Shown here one piece after another: positions 1 through 5,280 of a DNA stretch of 5,280 bases; positions within the stretch are counted from its first letter, which is position 1; every line of letters begins with the position of its first letter. The stretch is taken from the NCBI GenBank assembly GCA_028868395.1, contig JAGWUO010000103.1, positions 1-5,280 on the forward strand. The letters are read 5' to 3'. Made by a program: the position numbers and the translations under genes. A model generated the notes under the pieces. That model was not told the DNA's origin and ran no database searches. It was given only the letters and a program-made list of their open reading frames with translations. The DNA comes from Cytophagales bacterium (GTDB lineage Bacteria > Bacteroidota > Bacteroidia > Cytophagales > Spirosomataceae).

Positions 1-1
1 C

Positions 2-43
2 AACAAGACCACGTTCGTGGATTCGCTTTTCGCGAAGAAATAA
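2..43 (+). CDS. Possible C-terminal end of a rightward gene (partial)
   Basis: The second forward frame is open from the window edge and ends with TAA at 41-43. It would give a 13-residue tail reading NKTTFVDSLFAKK. This looks more like a normal protein end than the other two forward frames; one of those is arginine-rich and the other runs to TAG at 49-51. If real, its stop codon directly abuts the glnS stop codon (44-46) in a tail-to-tail arrangement. That would echo the tight convergent junction seen at 2826-2846. The fragment is too short to name a family, and it could simply be non-coding sequence downstream of glnS. Confidence 0.35.
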   Translation, partial: NKTTFVDSLFAKK

Positions 44-1714
44 TTATTTAGCCTTTTCTTTAGCCCAGGTATCTTTCAACGTAACCGTGCGGTTAAATAC
101 CAGCTTTTCTGAGGTAGAGTCCGGATCTAAGCTGTAATAGCCTTTGCGGATAAACTGTAATGCTTGACCCTCTTTCGCCTCTTTCAAACCTGGCTCCACA
201 TAGACTTTCGGTACAATTTGAAGCGATTCTGGATTAATAAATTTTAAGAAATCATCCCCTAATTCAGAGGCATCTTCCACGATCAATAAGCGATCGAAGT
301 TACGAACCTCCGCTTCTACTGCGTGAGCCACGGATACCCAGTGAATCGTTCCTTTCACAGAAATACCACTTGTATCTTGCCCTGACTTACTTTCTGGAAT
401 ATATTCTGCATGCACTTCTGTCACATTGCCTGCCGCATCTGTTTTAAAATCCGTACAAGTAACGATGTAAGCTCCTTTCAAACGCACCTGCAATCCTACG
501 CCTAAACGGAAGAACTTCTTAGGCGGATCGATCATGAAATCATCGCGCTCAATGTATAATTCATTGGAGAACGGAACCGAGCGCTTAGTTATTACCTCCG
601 CTTCAGGGTTATTTTCAATCAGTAAATCCTCTGTTTTATCCGCTGGATAATTCGTAATTATTAGTTTAATCGGATCTAGAACTGCCATAACGCGGTCCGC
701 GGACTTGTTCAAATCCTCCCGAATACAGAATTCTAACAAACTCAGGTCAATCAAATTATCACGTTTCGCCACCCCAATACGCTCACAAAAGTTGCGGATA
801 GAGGCTGGTGTAAAGCCACGTCTGCGTAAACCAGAAATCGTAGGCATGCGGGGATCATCCCATCCATTCACTACTTTTTCATTCACTAATTGCAATAATT
901 TACGCTTGCTCATCACCGTGTGGGACAAGTTCAAACGCGCAAATTCGTATTGATGGGATGGGAAAATCCCTAATTTATCCAAGAACCAATCGTATAATGG
1001 ACGGTGAACATCGAATTCTAGCGTACAAATCGAGTGTGTGATTTCTTCGATGGAATCACTTTGGCCATGGGCAAAATCGTACATCGGGTATATGCACCAT
1101 TTGTCTCCTGAACGGTGGTGTTTCACGTGGCGAATACGGTACATTAATGGATCACGCATATGCATGTTCGGATGTGCCATGTCGATTTTAGCGCGCAATA
1201 CTTTCTCTCCATCCGCATATTTCCCCGCGCGCATTTCACGGAACAAGGTCAAATTCTCCTCTACGCTGCGATTTCTAAAAGGGCTGTGCGTACCAGGTGT
1301 GGTAGGCGTTCCTTTTTGCGCCGCGATTTCCGCTGCCGTCGAATCGTCCACATAGGCGCAAGAAAGTGTGATTAATTTTTCCGCAAATTGGTATAAATCT
1401 TCGAAATAATCAGAGGTGTATAATTCATTAGCCCACGTAAATCCTAACCAGGAAACATCCTTTTTGATCGACTCCACATACTCTGTTTCCTCAGTCACCG
1501 GATTGGTATCATCAAAACGCAAGTTCGTAGCTCCGCCAAAACGCTGCGCTAACCCAAAATTCAAGCAAATACTCTTCGCATGACCGATGTGCAAGTAGCC
1601 ATTCGGCTCAGGTGGGAAACGTGTCAAAATACCTTGAGGATATTTTCCAGACGCAATGCCTTCCTGAACGATTTCTTCTAAGAAATTAAGGGATTTGGGT
1701 TTTAATTCTTCCAT
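44..1714 (-). CDS. glnS: Glutaminyl-tRNA synthetase (GlnRS)
   Basis: This cytoplasmic class I aminoacyl-tRNA synthetase joins glutamine to tRNA-Gln using ATP. At 556 residues it is close to full-length bacterial GlnRS (the E. coli enzyme is about 554). The HIGH-type ATP site is at residues 42-45 within PEPNGYLHIGH. The KMSKS-type loop reads VMSKRK at 267-272. The region FDDTNPVTE (67-75) and the stretch KWCIYPMYDF (205-214) are typical of the catalytic core. Cys230 in ICTLEF matches the position that in E. coli GlnRS (Cys229) helps discriminate against glutamate. WDDPRMPTISGLRRRG (285-300) is the conserved segment leading to the tRNA-contacting helices. The rest, from about residue 340, is the beta-barrel anticodon-binding region, with IHWVSVAHA as a clear landmark. 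The ATG at 1712-1714 gives the expected N-terminus starting shortly before the FLEEIV helix. No Shine-Dalgarno sequence precedes it. The gene appears monocistronic and is divergent from the propeller gene. GlnRS rather than GluRS is strongly favoured by overall similarity to E. coli GlnRS. Confidence 0.97.
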   Translation of the reverse strand: MEELKPKSLNFLEEIVQEGIASGKYPQGILTRFPPEPNGYLHIGHAKSICLNFGLAQRFGGATNLRFDDTNPVTEETEYVESIKKDVSWLGFTWANELYTSDYFEDLYQFAEKLITLSCAYVDDSTAAEIAAQKGTPTTPGTHSPFRNRSVEENLTLFREMRAGKYADGEKVLRAKIDMAHPNMHMRDPLMYRIRHVKHHRSGDKWCIYPMYDFAHGQSDSIEEITHSICTLEFDVHRPLYDWFLDKLGIFPSHQYEFARLNLSHTVMSKRKLLQLVNEKVVNGWDDPRMPTISGLRRRGFTPASIRNFCERIGVAKRDNLIDLSLLEFCIREDLNKSADRVMAVLDPIKLIITNYPADKTEDLLIENNPEAEVITKRSVPFSNELYIERDDFMIDPPKKFFRLGVGLQVRLKGAYIVTCTDFKTDAAGNVTEVHAEYIPESKSGQDTSGISVKGTIHWVSVAHAVEAEVRNFDRLLIVEDASELGDDFLKFINPESLQIVPKVYVEPGLKEAKEGQALQFIRKGYYSLDPDSTSEKLVFNRTVTLKDTWAKEKAK

Positions 1715-1757
1715 GTATACTTTTTCGTGTCGACGAATAAATTAGAGCTGTAAGGTT

Positions 1758-1765
1758 CAAAAATA
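1758..1765 (-). promoter_or_regulatory. Candidate -7 element for glnS
   Basis: Read leftward, this is TATTTTTG, an exact match to the Bacteroidota -7 consensus TAnnTTTG. It would place the transcript start roughly 40 bases before the glnS ATG. No TTTG or TTG lies at the usual 19-21 base spacing upstream; the nearest TTTG (1781 to 1778, leftward) is only 12 bases away. A match of this kind in A/T-rich sequence can occur by chance, so the call is tentative. Confidence 0.35.
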
Positions 1766-1808
1766 AACATTATTTGCCAAAATCCGTAATTTGCAGACCG
1801 ATATACCT

Positions 1809-2846
1809 ATGAGAAAACACATCCTACTCTTCGTCCTTCTATTTTTAGGCGCTTTCCAAAGCTTCAGCCAATGGAATTCCCTCTCCCTAGATACTAAAGC
1901 CTCGTTTAGAGCCATTCGATCCCATAGATCCCATATTTGGATAGGAGGAACGCGTGGAACTGTCATTCACTCGGGTGACGGTGGCGAGCACTTCATCGTT
2001 TCGCAGGTTCCAGGTGCTGATTCCTTGGACTTCAGAGATCTGGCGATTCTCGACGAAAATACGGTCTTATTGATGAGTGCAGGCCCAGCAGAGAATGGGG
2101 CTGCTAAAGTTTTTCGCACAGAGAATGGAGGCAAAAGCTGGGAATTAGTCTTTCAGATAAAGGAAAAAGGTTATTTCTTTGATGCGATTCTTTGGGAAGG
2201 CAAACAAGGATTGATCCTCTCTGACCCGGCGGGTTCTTTTTATGGATTGATTCGCATCAGCGATAAAGGGCGAAAATTCGAATTATTGACCCTAACGAAT
2301 CATCCCACTTTACAAAAAGGAGAAGCGGCTTTTGCAGCGAGTGGATCAAGTTTACAAAAAACAAAAAAAGGCTATTATATCGTGACTGGAGGCGGAGAAA
2401 AAGCACGCGTTTTATTCGGTAAAGACGCACAACATTGGGAAAGTATTTACTCGGAAATTCCAGGCGGCGAGGGTACCGGATTTTTCAGCCTAGGGGTTCG
2501 TGACCCGAATAATTTATGGATTGCAGGTGGAAATTACGCGCGTATTAAGGAAGGACCCGTTCCCGTTTTGGAAAGCAAGGATAGCGGTAGAACTTGGTCA
2601 GCCATTGTGGATGCACCCGCTTACTATGTCGAGAAAATTGTATGGGCCGAGCCGTATTGGATTTTATCCGGACCGGCGGAGAGCTCCGCTTTTGACCCTA
2701 AAACAAAGCGCTGGATTAGCTTAGGTAAAAGTCCCTACCACAACATTTGTCAAGTAGGAGATCGGATCTATGGTGTAGGTGGAAGAGGCCAAATCGGTTT
2801 CATCAGCCTCTCCCAAATACAGCAACTATTTCTTTCTAAAGAATAA
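1809..2846 (+). CDS. Secreted YCF48/BNR-type beta-propeller protein
   Basis: This encodes a 345-residue exported protein of unknown role. It starts with a classic signal peptide: a basic start (MRKH), a hydrophobic core (about residues 5-16), and a likely signal peptidase I site between Ser20 and Gln21 (QSFS|QW). The mature part carries Asp-box (BNR) motifs, the turn signature S-x-D-x-G-x-T-W. They are at about residues 55-62 (SGDGGEHF), 104-111 (TENGGKSW), 150-157 (ISDKGRKF) and 256-263 (SKDSGRTW). Weaker copies appear around 203-210 and 295-302. Such repeats mark beta-propeller blades, as in sialidases and the Ycf48/HCF136 family. In phototrophs that family assists photosystem II assembly. 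Homologues in non-photosynthetic Bacteroidota are usually annotated only as YCF48-related protein or 'oxidoreductase', and no redox motif is visible here. No lipobox, C-terminal sorting domain or sialidase active-site arginine triad was recognised. The ATG at 1809 is preferred over an in-frame TTG at 1791, because the extra residues would put acidic and polar sequence before the signal peptide. The last 21 bases overlap the 3' end of der on the opposite strand. Confidence 0.85.
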   Translation: MRKHILLFVLLFLGAFQSFSQWNSLSLDTKASFRAIRSHRSHIWIGGTRGTVIHSGDGGEHFIVSQVPGADSLDFRDLAILDENTVLLMSAGPAENGAAKVFRTENGGKSWELVFQIKEKGYFFDAILWEGKQGLILSDPAGSFYGLIRISDKGRKFELLTLTNHPTLQKGEAAFAASGSSLQKTKKGYYIVTGGGEKARVLFGKDAQHWESIYSEIPGGEGTGFFSLGVRDPNNLWIAGGNYARIKEGPVPVLESKDSGRTWSAIVDAPAYYVEKIVWAEPYWILSGPAESSAFDPKTKRWISLGKSPYHNICQVGDRIYGVGGRGQIGFISLSQIQQLFLSKE

Positions 2847-2854
2847 AGAAATAG
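2826..2854. terminator. Perfect inverted repeat at the convergent der/propeller junction; possible bidirectional terminator
   Basis: The bases 2826-2835 (CTATTTCTTT) are exactly complementary to 2845-2854 (AAAGAAATAG), giving 10 consecutive base pairs around a 9-base loop. The left arm begins with the der stop codon (TAG read leftward, 2826-2828). The stop codon of the rightward propeller gene (TAA, 2844-2846) lies at the start of the right arm. A transcript from either gene would fold this hairpin immediately at its end. The stem is A/U-rich and no long U-run follows it on either strand, so it is not a textbook intrinsic terminator. It could also protect 3' ends, or be chance in an A/T-rich stretch under coding constraint. 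Confidence 0.4.
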
Positions 2855-4148
2855 GCGTTCCTTCTAAGTTGAAGGCTTTACGCATCTGATTCTCTAAGTA
2901 ACGCTCGTAACTCTCCTTGATGTACTGCGGTAAATTGCAGAAGAAAATGAAGGTCGGATACGGGGTCGAAACCTGCGTACAGTATTTAATCTTGATGTAT
3001 TTTCCTTTCCAAGCGGGTGGCGGATAACTCGCGATCACGTCTAACATCACATCGTTTAATTTCGATGTAGAAATCTTTTGTGAACGGTTTTCGTATACTT
3101 TTAGCATTAACTCCAAAGCTTGGAAGATACGCTTCTTCTCCATCACCGATGTAAAGATGACAGGCATATAGTTTAATGGAGCCATACGTTCTTTGATCGC
3201 TTTCTCTAATTGAATCGCGGTGTTCGTGTCTTTCGCCACTAAATCCCACTTATTAATCATTAAAACGATTCCTTTCTTCGCCTTGTCCGCCATGCTGACA
3301 ATGTTCATGTCTTGCGCTTCTAAACCCGTTAATGGATCAATGGTGGTCGCATCAATAATAATAATCGCCACATCACATTCCTCCAAGGCCTTCATCGAAC
3401 GTAATACCGAATAGTATTCGATATTATCGTCAATACGGGCTTTTCGGCGGATACCGGCTGTATCGGTAATGATAAAATCTTTTCCGTAAAGGGTATAGTG
3501 ATTTTGAATCGCATCTCGGGTGGTTCCCGCTTCATCTGTCACAATAGAACGATCTTTACCTAAGATCGCATTCAAAAAAGAGGATTTCCCTACGTTTGGA
3601 CGACCTAAGATCGCCACACGTGGAATACCTAATTCTGGATTTTCGATTCCTTCATCCTTGAAATGAGAAACCATCGCATCAAGCATATCACCTGTACCGC
3701 TTCCACTTTCAGCAGCAATCGCAAATGGATCGCCTAAGCCTAATTCATAAAATTCAGCCGCAGCATAGGCCTTCTCGTGTGTATCGGCTTTATTCGCGAT
3801 CAAAATAACCGGCTTCTTCGAACGACGTAAAACGTTCGCAAAATCCTTATCTAAATCCGTTAAACCTGTAGAACAATCAACCACAAACAATAAAACCGCC
3901 GATTCTTCAATCGCTAGTTCTACTTGTTCTCTAATAGCTCCCTCAAATTTATCTTCCGAACCATGCACGTATCCTCCCGTGTCAATCACGGTAAAGAAAC
4001 GTCCTGTCCATTGACCGTAACCATAATGGCGGTCGCGCGTCACCCCGGACATGTTGTCCATGATAGCTTTCTTTTGTTCGATCAAGCGATTGAACAAAGT
4101 AGATTTCCCTACATTGGGACGCCCCACAATTGCAATAATATTTGACAT
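2826..4148 (-). CDS. der: Ribosome biogenesis GTPase Der (EngA)
   Basis: Der is an essential tandem GTPase that acts in the cytoplasm on late 50S ribosomal subunit maturation. The 440-residue protein has the full family layout: two G domains followed by a KH-like domain. G domain 1 shows GRPNVGKS at 9-16 (G1), SGVTRD at 34-39 (G2), DTGG at 56-59 (G3) and NKAD at 119-122 (G4). G domain 2 shows GRPNVGKS at 182-189, AGTTRD at 207-212, DTAG at 229-232 and NKWD at 299-302. The G5 loops are slightly unusual: AAESGSGTGD near 145-154 and TSVMEKKR near 333-340, in place of the common SA-x motifs. The KH-like domain fills roughly 353-440, with YPPPAWKGKYIKIKY as a recognisable segment. The start ATG (4146-4148) places the first G1 loop nine residues in, as usual. 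The gene lies 11 bases downstream of era on the same strand with no room for a terminator, so co-transcription is likely. Its 3' end overlaps the convergent propeller gene. Confidence 0.97.
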   Translation of the reverse strand: MSNIIAIVGRPNVGKSTLFNRLIEQKKAIMDNMSGVTRDRHYGYGQWTGRFFTVIDTGGYVHGSEDKFEGAIREQVELAIEESAVLLFVVDCSTGLTDLDKDFANVLRRSKKPVILIANKADTHEKAYAAAEFYELGLGDPFAIAAESGSGTGDMLDAMVSHFKDEGIENPELGIPRVAILGRPNVGKSSFLNAILGKDRSIVTDEAGTTRDAIQNHYTLYGKDFIITDTAGIRRKARIDDNIEYYSVLRSMKALEECDVAIIIIDATTIDPLTGLEAQDMNIVSMADKAKKGIVLMINKWDLVAKDTNTAIQLEKAIKERMAPLNYMPVIFTSVMEKKRIFQALELMLKVYENRSQKISTSKLNDVMLDVIASYPPPAWKGKYIKIKYCTQVSTPYPTFIFFCNLPQYIKESYERYLENQMRKAFNLEGTPISLFFRKK

Positions 4149-4159
4149 TCGTTGTTAAA

Positions 4160-5062
4160 TTAATCGAGTGAATACCCGAATGAACGCAGCTTGTCGGTCT
4201 TCGCACGCCAATCAGGCTCCACTTTGACAAACTGCTCTAAAAATACTTTTTTACCAAAAAACTTCTCTAAATCCTCCCTTGCCTGGATACCCACTTTCTT
4301 GATATTTTCTCCTTTATGACCAATGATGATCGCACGTTGCGAAACTCTTTCGACATAAATCTCCGTAGCGATACGTAAAATGGTAGGCTCCTCTTTAAAA
4401 GAAGTCACCACTACCTCACACGAGTAAGGAATCTCTTTTTTATAATTCAAGAAAATCTTTTCCCTAACAATCTCGGAGGCAAAGAATTTTTCTGGTTTAT
4501 CTGTCAGCTCCTCCTTATCAAAAAAGGGAGGATGAACTGGCAAATGCTCCATGAGGTGGCTAAAGATTTGGTCCAAATGAACCGATTCCAAAGCCGAAAT
4601 AGGGATAATCGGCTTGCCAGGAAAAATCCCCTGCCAATACGCAACCTTCTCCTCTAACTTTTCCATAGAGACTAAATCGATCTTGTTCAATAAAACAAGA
4701 ATAGGTGTGTCCGTAAAATCTTTCCAATTGGTCAAAAAGTCCAAATCTTCAAATTCATCAAACACATCCGTCACATACAACACTACATCCGCATCCTCCA
4801 GAGAACTTTTCACGAACTGCATCATGGATTTATGCAATTCATATTTAGGTAACAGTACCCCAGGTGTATCTGAGTAAACAATCTGGTATTCAGTACCCTT
4901 ATGTTCTCCGTTTAGCATCCCTAAAATCCGGTGACGCGTCGTCTGCGCCTTCGAGCTCACAATCGAAAGTCGCTCCCCCACTAATGCATTCATCAGCGTA
5001 CTTTTGCCCACATTGGGTTTTCCAATAATGCTGATAAATCCTGCCTTGTGTTCCGGGGTCAT
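4160..5062 (-). CDS. era: Ribosome-maturation GTPase Era
   Basis: Era is a GTPase that binds the 3' end of 16S rRNA and helps complete the 30S subunit. From the ATG at 5060-5062 the protein is 300 residues, matching the family (about 300 in E. coli). The G domain shows GKPNVGKST at 14-22 (G1), the paired Thr41-Thr42 in QTTR (G2), DTPG at 65-68 (G3), NKID at 126-129 (G4) and SAL at 156-158 (G5). The linker around 187-204 (TDKPEKFFASEIVREKIF) is typical of Era. The C-terminal KH domain carries the RNA-binding GxxG loop as GHKG at 248-251, followed by IKKVGIQARED. An in-frame TTG at 5101 would add 13 residues, but they lie outside the conserved region. That TTG would also fall only a few bases from the predicted transcript start, so the internal ATG is chosen. 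There is no Shine-Dalgarno sequence. Era is the first gene of the leftward era-der pair. Confidence 0.97.
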   Translation of the reverse strand: MTPEHKAGFISIIGKPNVGKSTLMNALVGERLSIVSSKAQTTRHRILGMLNGEHKGTEYQIVYSDTPGVLLPKYELHKSMMQFVKSSLEDADVVLYVTDVFDEFEDLDFLTNWKDFTDTPILVLLNKIDLVSMEKLEEKVAYWQGIFPGKPIIPISALESVHLDQIFSHLMEHLPVHPPFFDKEELTDKPEKFFASEIVREKIFLNYKKEIPYSCEVVVTSFKEEPTILRIATEIYVERVSQRAIIIGHKGENIKKVGIQAREDLEKFFGKKVFLEQFVKVEPDWRAKTDKLRSFGYSLD

Positions 5063-5113
5063 AAAATGTAATGTAAAAACTGCCTCAAAAAGGATAGGCA
5101 AGAATAATTTCTA

Positions 5114-5121
5114 CAAAGATA
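5114..5121 (-). promoter_or_regulatory. Candidate promoter -7 element for era-der
   Basis: Read leftward the sequence is TATCTTTG, an exact match to the Bacteroidota -7 consensus TAnnTTTG. Transcription would start around 5107-5109, leaving a leader of about 45 bases before the era ATG at 5062. No clear TTTG is seen 19-21 bases upstream, so the -33 element is weak or absent. The element directly adjoins the proposed -33 element of the divergent tRNA promoter. Confidence 0.5.
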
Positions 5122-5122
5122 C

Positions 5123-5153
5123 TTGTTTTTTCTGAAAGAAACGTGCATCTTTG
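5123..5153 (+). promoter_or_regulatory. Candidate promoter of the initiator tRNA gene
   Basis: TTG at 5123-5125 is followed after 20 bases by CATCTTTG at 5146-5153. That is one base away from the Bacteroidota -7 consensus TAnnTTTG and falls within its usual 19-21 base spacing from a -33 TTG/TTTG. The predicted start near 5159-5161 would leave about 10 bases of 5' leader before the mature tRNA end, to be removed by RNase P. Confidence 0.55.
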
Positions 5154-5168
5154 CACTCCCAATTATAT

Positions 5169-5241
<73 letters not shown>

Positions 5242-5246
5242 CATCG

Positions 5247-5277
5247 AAAAGAGGTCTTGCAAAGGACCTCTTTTTTT
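5247..5277 (+). terminator. Rho-independent terminator after tRNA-fMet
   Basis: GAGGTC at 5251-5256 pairs with GACCTC at 5265-5270. The stem extends inward by a T-G and a T-A pair to close on a GCAA tetraloop (5259-5262). It extends outward through AAAA (5247-5250) with the start of the T-run. Seven T residues follow (5271-5277). It begins only a few bases after the tRNA 3' end, so the tRNA is very likely transcribed alone. Confidence 0.88.
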
Positions 5278-5280
5278 ATG

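Noticed and set aside
705..1375. Forward-strand open frames inside glnS
   Set aside because: They lie wholly within a well-conserved gene on the other strand and their translations show no recognisable domain.
1769..1793. Possible rightward promoter for the propeller gene (TTATTTG or TAATTTG)
   Set aside because: Neither matches TAnnTTTG exactly and no -33 element lies at the right spacing, so no promoter is called.
1791..1808. In-frame TTG start that would extend the propeller protein by six residues
   Set aside because: It adds MQTDIP before a standard basic signal-peptide start; the ATG at 1809 gives a normal signal peptide.
1757..1966. Leftward open frame over the divergent gap and the start of the propeller gene
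   Set aside because: It overlaps the convincing signal peptide coding region and has no recognisable features.
2781..2813. Imperfect dyad (AGAGGC ... GCCTCT with a bulge) near the end of the propeller gene as a der terminator
   Set aside because: It has a 16-base loop and no U-run in the der direction, and lies well inside coding sequence; the dyad at 2826-2854 is a better candidate.
2986..4230. Other open frames on both strands over der and the era/der junction
   Set aside because: All are shadows of the conserved Der and Era reading frames.
4614..4877. Forward open frame inside era
   Set aside because: It is rich in Ser, Asn and Thr, lies within the Era G domain coding region on the opposite strand, and matches nothing recognisable.
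5063..5101. In-frame TTG start extending Era by 13 residues
   Set aside because: The ATG at 5062 gives the family length, and the TTG would sit only a few bases after the predicted transcript start.
5278..5280. ATG at the right window edge
   Set aside because: It is the last three bases, right after the terminator T-run; nothing supports it as a start.

Overview
The window looks like a core-chromosome segment from a member of the Bacteroidota, possibly Cytophagales or a related lineage. The genus cannot be read from it. Four things support this. The genes start after A/T-rich leaders with no Shine-Dalgarno sequence. Promoter candidates match the Bacteroidota -33/-7 type (TTG or TTTG, about 20 bases, TAnnTTTG). 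The one exported protein has a signal peptide whose predicted cleavage site lies directly before a glutamine. The protein sequences themselves are of the kind common in that phylum.

Layout from left to right: a possible last 13 codons of a rightward gene (2-43) abut the stop codon of glnS (44-1714, leftward), which encodes glutaminyl-tRNA synthetase. A 94-base divergent gap (1715-1808) separates glnS from a rightward gene (1809-2846) for a secreted YCF48/BNR-type beta-propeller protein. That gene meets der (2826-4148, leftward) tail to tail, with a 21-bp overlap of coding sequence. The overlap sits in a perfect 10-bp inverted repeat that may end transcription in both directions. Upstream of der, 11 bases away on the same strand, lies era (4160-5062), so era-der is very likely one transcript reading leftward. 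A short divergent control region (5063-5168) serves era leftward and an initiator tRNA gene (5169-5241) rightward. The tRNA is followed by a strong intrinsic terminator (5247-5277).

Most of the genes serve translation: charging of tRNA-Gln (glnS), 30S maturation (Era), 50S maturation (Der) and initiation (tRNA-fMet). The beta-propeller protein is the exception; its role is unknown and it is probably periplasmic or on the cell surface. I found no mobile element, CRISPR array, defence system or other accessory module, and no evidence of an undescribed system. The points worth a second look are small-scale: the der/propeller overlap hairpin, the C1-U72 end of the initiator tRNA, and the interlocked era/tRNA promoters.
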